Origin: UBA10001 sp964349095
Lineage (GTDB): Bacteria > Patescibacteriota > Patescibacteriia > Veblenbacterales > UBA10138
Direction of reading: 5' to 3'
NCBI GenBank assembly: GCA_964349095.1
Contig: CAYGFD010000021.1
Location: 1 to 10,440, forward strand
Length of the DNA: 10,440 nucleotides
The translations under genes were made by a program, and so were the position numbers. Position 1 is the first letter of the stretch; the number at the start of each line of letters is the position of its first letter. Positions 5,580-10,440 of this stretch are shown here, one piece after another. The notes beneath the pieces were generated by a model. It saw only the letters and a list, made by a program, of their open reading frames with translations. It ran no database searches and had not been told where the DNA came from.

Positions 5580-6548
5580 TTAGCTTACAATCTCCCAGCC
5601 TTTTTCTGTCTCAACCAACCTACCCGCAATACTAAACCCGGCGGCTTTTTTATGCCCCCCACCACCAAATTGTTTTGCGAGCTCGGCCACGTCTACATCT
5701 TCACGAGTTGTTCTTAAACTACCTTTAACGGTTCCGTCCTCTTGCTCTTTTAAAACCAACACCGCTTTATAACCAGCGATTTCGTTTAGAAAATTAGCTA
5801 TGCCCTCGATCGCATCTCTACCAACTTCAAGGTCTTTTAAATCAGCTAACGTAATGACAGTAGACACAATACCAATATCTTCATCTACATTTAGACGCTC
5901 CAAAGCCCGACCCCATAATTTTAAATCACTTACACTTTTATTATTTACCATTTTATCAAGTATCTTAGTTGGATTAGCTCCCCGCACTAACATATCAGAC
6001 GAGGCCTGCAGTGATAATGAACTAGTAGCTGGATTAGAAAAAGTGCCAGTATCAGTAAAAATACCAGTTAGCATGCAATTGGCCATTTCCCGAGTAATGG
6101 GAATTTCTGTTTTCCTAAACCACTCATAAAGCATTACCGAAGTCGCTGAAGCTTCTTTATCTATAATGTTAACATCGCCGTAGAAAGGGTTTGTTAAATG
6201 GTGATCAAGGTTGATAGTGATTAAAGTAGGTTTTCTGTTTACCCACTGATCCTGTAGCTCAGTCATGTAAACATCAGAAGCATCAACGCAAAAAAATAAA
6301 TCATAATTGTTAAGATCTATTTTTTCTTTACCAATGATAATTTTTTCAGAGTGTGGAAGAAATTTAAAACTATCTGGCACAAAGCTCGGTAAATACATGT
6401 CGGCTTGCTTACCTAAATACCTTAACGCCAGCATTGTTGATATTACCGAACCGGTGGCATCACCACAATTCTTGTGACTAGCTATCAGTATCTTCTTTGC
6501 CTGCCTAATGTTTCTCTGTAATTTTTCTAAATCAAAACGGGTTATCAT
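5580..6548 (-). CDS. nrnA: DHH-family phosphoesterase, NrnA-like (oligoribonuclease/pAp phosphatase type)
   Basis: The 322-residue protein has a DHH domain (about 1-185) and a DHHA1 domain (about 225-315). Motifs seen are VDASD (Asp89), the signature DHH at 115-117, TDTG (Asp166), and the substrate-binding FGGGGHKKAAG with GGGGH at 295-299. NrnA enzymes degrade 2-5-nt RNA and dephosphorylate pAp. Motif I is odd: SHKNCGDATGS (24-34) is one residue shorter between His and the last Asp than the usual HxNPDGDAxGS and lacks the first Asp, so metal binding may differ. It follows rbfA after 23 nt, the common infB-rbfA-nrnA order. Its start codon lies in the loop of a 10-bp hairpin. The assignment to NrnA rather than another DHH subfamily is moderately sure. 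Confidence 0.86.
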   Translation of the reverse strand: MITRFDLEKLQRNIRQAKKILIASHKNCGDATGSVISTMLALRYLGKQADMYLPSFVPDSFKFLPHSEKIIIGKEKIDLNNYDLFFCVDASDVYMTELQDQWVNRKPTLITINLDHHLTNPFYGDVNIIDKEASATSVMLYEWFRKTEIPITREMANCMLTGIFTDTGTFSNPATSSLSLQASSDMLVRGANPTKILDKMVNNKSVSDLKLWGRALERLNVDEDIGIVSTVITLADLKDLEVGRDAIEGIANFLNEIAGYKAVLVLKEQEDGTVKGSLRTTREDVDVAELAKQFGGGGHKKAAGFSIAGRLVETEKGWEIVS

Positions 6549-6559
6549 AATAACCCGTT
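6536..6559 (-). promoter_or_regulatory. Hairpin presenting the nrnA-like start codon in its loop
   Basis: In the mRNA sense AACGGGTTAT (6559-6550) pairs perfectly with ATAACCCGTT (6545-6536), a 10-bp stem with loop TATG, whose ATG (6548-6546) is the start codon. The only Shine-Dalgarno-like bases (GGGT) are inside the stem. It lies 12 nt downstream of the rbfA stop, so ribosomes finishing rbfA could open it. Confidence 0.6.
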
Positions 6560-6571
6560 ATATTACTGATA

Positions 6572-6934
6572 TTACTTAGAACTGTCAAGGATTTGGCCTA
6601 TTCTGTCAGCCCTCTCCTCGGTCTCATCTAAAATAAAAAATATCTTAGGCACACGAAAAGTTTTTAGGCGCTTATTAAGTTCATACTGTATCTCACCCCG
6701 CCTCGCTTGCAGCCACTTAAAAACTTCGTGTCTTTTATCAAAAGGTAAAATACTTACGGGCACATTCGCTATATCTAAATCTTTGGTTACCTTAACAGTA
6801 CCAAAAGATATAAGCGCGTCTTTGGGTGGTTCTAATAACTTTGTAAATAAAAAACTAAACTCGTGCTGAAGCAGGCTGTCAATTTTTTCTAGTCTATTAT
6901 TTTTTTTATGCTCACTAGGCAACGTGACGAGCAT
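6572..6934 (-). CDS. rbfA: 30S ribosome-binding factor RbfA
   Basis: The 120-residue protein matches RbfA in length and layout: NRLEKIDSLLQHEFSFLF (the N-terminal helix), ALISFGTVKVTKDLDIANVPVSIL (the strand with the usual TxVxVSxDLxxAxVYVS pattern), KWLQARRGEIQYELNKRLKTFRVPKIFFILDET (the helix and final strand, normally RxxLxxxLxLRxxPxLxFxxDxS), and a short charged tail. RbfA has a type II KH fold and matures the 17S rRNA 5' end on the 30S subunit. Its ATG at 6934 lies inside infB, giving a 20-nt overlap and likely translational coupling; a TTG five codons in is an alternative start. An A-run of eight follows near codon 10, without sign of a frameshift. Confidence 0.93.
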   Translation of the reverse strand: MLVTLPSEHKKNNRLEKIDSLLQHEFSFLFTKLLEPPKDALISFGTVKVTKDLDIANVPVSILPFDKRHEVFKWLQARRGEIQYELNKRLKTFRVPKIFFILDETEERADRIGQILDSSK

Positions 6935-8897
6935 GGATTTCCTCTTTATAAATATCTAAAGTATCACCGATCTGAACCGCTATCTCACCTTTTAATTTTA
7001 ATCCGCACTCACCGCCCATAGCAACCTCTCCAACAACTTCTTTACCCAATCTAACTTCCAATAATTCAGCTTCGGCTTTAACCTCTTCACCCTGCATAAC
7101 CCTTATCTTAACACCCGCTTTAACTGTGCCTTGGTTAATTCTAGCGCCAATAATTGTCTCTTTTTTACCAGCTTTAAATATAGCCAGTACTTTTGCTTGG
7201 CCGACCTGAGTTCTAATTAATTCTGGTTTCAAAATAGTACCAACCTGTTTTTTGACCTCGTCGATTAAATCGTAAATAACAGTATAAGTTTGCACAAAAA
7301 CATTTTTATCGCGAGCCAAAATTTTAGCCTGTGGTAAAACCTGTACATGAAAACCAAGTACTAAAGCCTTTACCGCTTCCGCATGAATTATATCCTGCTC
7401 ATTAATATTACCTAAGCCGCTTTTTACAATATCTATTTTAAAGTCAGAAGTACCTAGCTTTTTCAAAGAATCGATGATGGCTTCCCGAGAACCTAAAACG
7501 TCTGTTTTCAATACCACAGGCAGGGAAACGGAGGCAGTTTCTGAAACAGTCGAAGTTTCGGTAAATGCGCTAGAGTGAGAAGTTTTTTGGTAGGCTGTTA
7601 TTTTCTTGAGTGTTTGTTTGGCCTCCTTTTCATCAACAACCTTAAAAATATCACCCACTACCGGCGAGGCTTTTAAACCTAAAATTTTGACAGGCGTAGA
7701 TGGCGCAGCTTCTTTAATATCACGACCAGTAAAACTCTTCATGGCTTTAACTTTCCCAGCTGCTTTGCCCGCAATTAGAAAGTCTCCTACTCGTAAAGTT
7801 CCTGTCTGAACTAAGGCAGTAGCCACAGGCCCCTCACCCTTATCAACGTGGGCCTCAATAATAGTTCCCACGGCCGCTCGCTGAGGGTTGGCTGAAACTT
7901 TTTCCATGTCCGCAAGTAGTAAAACCATTTCCAGTAATTCATTTAGGCCGGTTCTTTGTTTTGCAGAAATTGGTACACAAATAGTTTTTCCGCCCCAATC
8001 TTCGGGTAATAAATTAAGTTCGGCTAAACTCTTTTTTACTCTTTCTATATCAGCTTCTGGTTTATCTACTTTATTTATCGCTACTAAAAATGGTAATTTT
8101 TCCCTTTGCGCAATTTCAATTGCCTCCAAAGTTTGTGGCTTGATACCGTCATCTGCCGCCACAACAATAATGGCGACATCGGCTAGTCGTCCACCGCGCG
8201 AACGCATAGAAGCAAATGCCTCATGACCAGGGGTATCCAAGAAAGTTATTAGTTTATCTCTAGCTATAGCTTGATAGGCTCCGATGTGTTGAGTAATACC
8301 ACCGCTTTCCTGATCAATTACATTTGTTTCCCTAATAGCATCGAGTAATTTAGTTTTACCATGGTCAACGTGCCCCATAACCACCACTACCGGCGGACGA
8401 GCCACTACATCTTTACTGTCTTTATCATCTAATAGCTGACTAAGATCTTCGGCTTGCTCGGCCTCAAGTTTTGCTTCCACTTCTTTTTGTTCCTCAGGCT
8501 TAGTAGAAAAACCTAGATCTTGCGCAATGATGGAAGCGGTTTCATAATCAATACTTTCGTTCATGGAGGCCATCACACCATTTTTAAAAAGTTCACCAAT
8601 AACTGAAGTTACAGGCATTTTTAATAAATCGGCAAACTGCCTGATGGTAATCAAACTTGGTATTACAACTTCTTTTGATTTAACTGGGGCTACGTCACCT
8701 AATTTTTTTTCCACTACTACATATTTATTGCTAGCCACCGACTGTTTTTTTTCTGACCAAACCTTTATTACCTTCTGCGCTACTTTATCATCAATTTTTA
8801 TTGCCCTCTGACCAATGTCAAAACCCAGCTTGGGCAATTCCTCTTTAAGCTGTTGGGTAGGTACCTTCAAACGTCTGGCTAGTTCAGTTATATTCAT
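6915..8897 (-). CDS. infB: Translation initiation factor IF-2
   Basis: The 660-residue protein has two short IF2_N modules (residues 1-50 MNITELARRLKVPTQQL..., and about 78-132 PSLITIRQFADLLKMPVTSVI...), a linker, and the full GTPase core: G1 GHVDHGKT at 175-182, G2 around GGITQHIGAYQ at 199-209, G3 DTPGHE at 221-226, G4 NKVD at 275-278 and G5 SAK further on. Domain II, domain III and the C-terminal fMet-tRNA-binding domain (from about 570) follow. IF-2 delivers initiator tRNA to the 30S subunit and promotes subunit joining. It is shorter than the E. coli factor (890) because the N-terminal linker is reduced. No Shine-Dalgarno precedes the ATG at 8897. Instead a nine-codon ORF ends in TGA overlapping that ATG. 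It heads the infB-rbfA-nrnA operon. Confidence 0.98.
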   Translation of the reverse strand: MNITELARRLKVPTQQLKEELPKLGFDIGQRAIKIDDKVAQKVIKVWSEKKQSVASNKYVVVEKKLGDVAPVKSKEVVIPSLITIRQFADLLKMPVTSVIGELFKNGVMASMNESIDYETASIIAQDLGFSTKPEEQKEVEAKLEAEQAEDLSQLLDDKDSKDVVARPPVVVVMGHVDHGKTKLLDAIRETNVIDQESGGITQHIGAYQAIARDKLITFLDTPGHEAFASMRSRGGRLADVAIIVVAADDGIKPQTLEAIEIAQREKLPFLVAINKVDKPEADIERVKKSLAELNLLPEDWGGKTICVPISAKQRTGLNELLEMVLLLADMEKVSANPQRAAVGTIIEAHVDKGEGPVATALVQTGTLRVGDFLIAGKAAGKVKAMKSFTGRDIKEAAPSTPVKILGLKASPVVGDIFKVVDEKEAKQTLKKITAYQKTSHSSAFTETSTVSETASVSLPVVLKTDVLGSREAIIDSLKKLGTSDFKIDIVKSGLGNINEQDIIHAEAVKALVLGFHVQVLPQAKILARDKNVFVQTYTVIYDLIDEVKKQVGTILKPELIRTQVGQAKVLAIFKAGKKETIIGARINQGTVKAGVKIRVMQGEEVKAEAELLEVRLGKEVVGEVAMGGECGLKLKGEIAVQIGDTLDIYKEEIHARHVA

Positions 8898-8923
8898 AAT
8901 CGATAGTAAGCCAATTTAAGCAT
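8894..8923 (-). CDS. Possible nine-codon upstream ORF overlapping the infB start
   Basis: In the infB leader an ATG at 8923 opens a frame of nine codons (MLKLAYYRL) whose TGA stop overlaps the infB start as ATGA. AAAGG (8930-8926) is the only Shine-Dalgarno-like sequence in the leader, but it is just 2 nt from this ATG, closer than ideal. It also falls in a 5-bp CCTTT/AAAGG hairpin (8926-8939). Coupled reinitiation at infB is inference. Confidence 0.3.
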   Translation of the reverse strand: MLKLAYYRL

Positions 8924-8963
8924 ATCCTTTATTTAAAGGCCTCTAGCTCAATTGACTCGTTTA

Positions 8964-8992
8964 ATTGTAGTGATTATTGACATTAAAGTCAA
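8964..8992 (-). promoter_or_regulatory. Promoter of the infB-rbfA-nrnA operon
   Basis: On the minus strand TTGACT (8992-8987) and TACAAT (8969-8964), each one base from consensus, are separated by 17 nt. The predicted start near 8957 gives a leader of about 60 nt. Its -35 box lies in the spacer of the opposing rightward promoter. Confidence 0.7.
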
Positions 8993-9005
8993 TATTTATT
9001 ATATT
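8977..9005 (+). promoter_or_regulatory. Distal rightward promoter of the DHH-like gene, face to face with the infB promoter
   Basis: A perfect TTGACA (8977-8982), a 17-nt spacer and TATATT (9000-9005) make a strong promoter. The -35 boxes of the two directions form the inverted repeat ATTGAC-ATTAAA-GTCAAT (8976-8993), so polymerase can probably occupy only one at a time. Confidence 0.65.
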
Positions 9006-9026
9006 AAATCGCTTATCCTCAAAGGC

Positions 9027-9055
9027 TTGACATAGGTCATTTTTTGGGGTAAAGT
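9027..9055 (+). promoter_or_regulatory. Proximal rightward promoter of the DHH-like gene
   Basis: A perfect TTGACA (9027-9032), a 17-nt spacer and TAAAGT (9050-9055) lie directly before the gene. The predicted start near 9062 leaves only about 4 nt before the ATG at 9066, and no Shine-Dalgarno is present, so this transcript would be almost leaderless. Confidence 0.6.
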
Positions 9056-9065
9056 ACACGGATTT

Positions 9066-10211
9066 ATGGCATTGACCCAGGAACAACAATTAATCGAGTT
9101 AATCAATAAAGCGAAGAAGCTTTTGATTACTTTTTCACCTGCCCGCGGTGGCGATGCCGTCGGGTCTGCTTTAGCATTGGCGAGTTTTTTAGAAAAACAA
9201 GGTAAGTTAGTCGACATTGTAGTTGATAGTTGGCAAGTACCGACCAATTTAAAATTTCTTCCCGGAATCAATAATATAAAAAATTCCATGACCAGTTTAC
9301 GGAAATTTGTCCTATCACTCGACCTAGCTGGAAAGGATCTATCAGACTTAAGTTACACGATCGAGAACAATCGTTTACAGATTTTTCTAACACCCAAAAC
9401 CGGAACTTTTAGCGCTACAGATCTAAACACAAAATCTTCAAACTTTCTTTACGATCTTATTATCGTGGTTGATTCGCCAGATTTGGAATCTTTAGGAAAC
9501 ATCTACCATAACAACACTGAATTTTTTTATCAAACTACTATTATAAATATTGACCACAGCACGGCCAACGAACATTTTGGTCAGATAAATTTCGTGGACT
9601 TCAACACCTCTTCAACTGCTGAGTTGGTATACAAAATGATGAATAATATTCACCCACAAGATATAGATGCAAATATCGCCACCACTTTATTTACTGGACT
9701 CACCTCGGCTACCAAAAGTTTTAAAACCACTTCGGTCACACCCAACACCCTCGCCCTCGCCTCACAACTTATAAGTTTAGGCGCCAGACGAGAAGAGGTG
9801 GTTACACAACTTTACCGAACTAAAACTATTTCCATGCTGAAACTCTGGGGCCGGGCACTGGCTCGACTTAAAAGTGATTCTTCTAGAAAATTGGTGTGGT
9901 TATTATTGCAACCAGATGATTTTATAAAATCAGGGGCAAGTGAGGATGTGTTGCCAGGTGTTATAGACGAGTTGGTTACCACTTCACCAGAAGCTGGGGT
10001 GATAACTCTAATATATGAACAGAAACCAAATACCACTTCGGTTTTGATTTATGCGGGGTTAGGAAGAAACGCGCTTGATTTATTAAAACCCTTTAATCCG
10101 ACCGGCGATCGTTCACTAGCTAAATCAATTTTACATGATCGCACTTTACTAGAAACAGAAAAATTAGTCATCGAACACTTAAAGCAAGTACTCCCCCAAA
10201 ATTTGTCTTAA
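9066..10211 (+). CDS. DHH-fold protein, degenerate paralog of the NrnA-like enzyme (probable pseudoenzyme)
   Basis: The 381-residue protein is colinear with the DHH enzyme at 5580-6548 and shares LKLWGRALARL (258-268; LKLWGRALERL in the paralog). The catalytic motifs are eroded: motif I is SPARGGDAVGS (His and first Asp absent, Asp30 kept), VDSPD keeps Asp136, DHH is DHS (163-165), the TDTG aspartate is replaced (TSAT, 213-216), and no GGGGH loop is seen. About 45 extra residues (82-128) carry a strand-rich insert. The open frame, two good promoters and conserved core argue that it is expressed rather than decaying. Loss of metal ligands predicts no phosphoesterase activity; a binding or regulatory role is inference. 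The ATG at 9066 has no Shine-Dalgarno. Confidence 0.82.
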   Translation: MALTQEQQLIELINKAKKLLITFSPARGGDAVGSALALASFLEKQGKLVDIVVDSWQVPTNLKFLPGINNIKNSMTSLRKFVLSLDLAGKDLSDLSYTIENNRLQIFLTPKTGTFSATDLNTKSSNFLYDLIIVVDSPDLESLGNIYHNNTEFFYQTTIINIDHSTANEHFGQINFVDFNTSSTAELVYKMMNNIHPQDIDANIATTLFTGLTSATKSFKTTSVTPNTLALASQLISLGARREEVVTQLYRTKTISMLKLWGRALARLKSDSSRKLVWLLLQPDDFIKSGASEDVLPGVIDELVTTSPEAGVITLIYEQKPNTTSVLIYAGLGRNALDLLKPFNPTGDRSLAKSILHDRTLLETEKLVIEHLKQVLPQNLS

Positions 10212-10214
10212 GTC

Positions 10215-10242
10215 GTGACATTGATAAAATGTATAGTATAAT
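10215..10242 (+). promoter_or_regulatory. Promoter of the tRNA-Ile(UAU)-tRNA-Val(GAC) unit
   Basis: GTGACA (10215-10220), a 16-nt spacer and a perfect TATAAT (10237-10242) lie right after the stop of the DHH-like gene. The predicted start near 10249 is about 8 nt ahead of the mature tRNA-Ile 5' end, typical of a tRNA operon. Confidence 0.75.
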
Positions 10243-10256
10243 GAATACCGATTTAC

Positions 10257-10333
10257 GGGCATGTAGCTCAGCTGGTTAGAGCAGGCGTCTTATAAGCGCC
10301 AGGTCGATGGTTCGAGTCCATCCATGCCCACCA
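10257..10333 (+). tRNA. tRNA-Ile (anticodon TAT)
   Basis: A complete 77-nt cloverleaf: acceptor GGGCATG/CATGCCC, D-arm GCTC/GAGC, anticodon stem GGCGT/GCGCC with loop CTTATAA (TAT at 10291-10293), T-arm GATGG/CCATC with loop TTCGAGT, and encoded ACCA. Anticodon UAU reads AUA directly. Most bacteria instead use a CAU tRNA modified to lysidine by TilS. The acceptor strand is identical to that of the disrupted tRNA-Ile at 1682. Confidence 0.95.
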
Positions 10334-10362
10334 GATTAAGAGTTACCAAATAATTACAATTT

Positions 10363-10439
10363 GCGCGTATAGCTCAGTTGGTTAGAGCGTTACATTGACA
10401 TTGTAAAGGTCCCTGGTTCGAGTCCAGGTACGCGCACCA
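10363..10439 (+). tRNA. tRNA-Val (anticodon GAC)
   Basis: A complete 77-nt cloverleaf: acceptor GCGCGTA/TACGCGC, D-arm GCTC/GAGC, anticodon stem TTACA/TGTAA with loop TTGACAT (GAC at 10397-10399), T-arm CCTGG/CCAGG with loop TTCGAGT, and encoded ACCA ending one base before the window edge. It decodes GUC and GUU. It lies 29 nt after tRNA-Ile(UAU), with no promoter visible between, so the two are probably one transcript. Confidence 0.97.
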
Positions 10440-10440
10440 T

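Noticed and set aside
1..10440. CRISPR array, toxin-antitoxin pair or transposase
   Set aside because: No regularly spaced identical repeats with spacers, no small paired ORFs and no transposase or integrase motifs were seen on either strand.

Overview
The window looks like a compact, AT-rich bacterial chromosome segment, most likely from the Candidate Phyla Radiation (Patescibacteria, Parcubacteria-like). That placement is an inference from gene content: an ATP-cone/Mrr-type nuclease fusion, a degenerate DHH phosphoesterase beside a more normal paralog, tRNA genes that all encode CCA, and few strong Shine-Dalgarno sites. TGA serves as a stop (the ymdB/HU junction), so the standard bacterial code fits.

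Layout. At the left edge, the N-terminal two thirds of a secreted S11 penicillin-binding protein run leftward out of the window. Divergent from it is a rightward ATP-cone plus PD-(D/E)XK nuclease gene. A tRNA-Ile cluster follows (1682-1943). It holds a disrupted tRNA-Ile(GAU), whose T-arm is replaced by a roughly 100-nt string of hairpins separated by CGAG, and then an intact tRNA-Ile(GAU) held inside an unusually long flanking stem. A bidirectional terminator closes this block against the leftward unit rny-ymdB-HU (RNase Y, YmdB phosphodiesterase, HU). rny has its own promoter and a leader of about 220 nt with two competing helices around the ribosome binding site. Next come leftward clpP with its own promoter and terminator, and the leftward infB-rbfA-DHH(nrnA-like) operon. 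A compact divergent promoter separates infB from a rightward DHH-like probable pseudoenzyme. The right edge carries a promoter with tRNA-Ile(UAU) and tRNA-Val(GAC).

How it works together. Most of the window is core housekeeping: translation initiation and 30S maturation (infB, rbfA), mRNA and oligonucleotide turnover (rny, ymdB, nrnA-like), proteolysis (clpP), nucleoid structure (HU) and decoding (tRNAs). The most interesting material is RNA-level: the CGAG hairpin array in tRNA-Ile, the switch-like rny leader, the start-codon hairpin of the nrnA-like gene, and a nine-codon upstream ORF overlapping the infB start.
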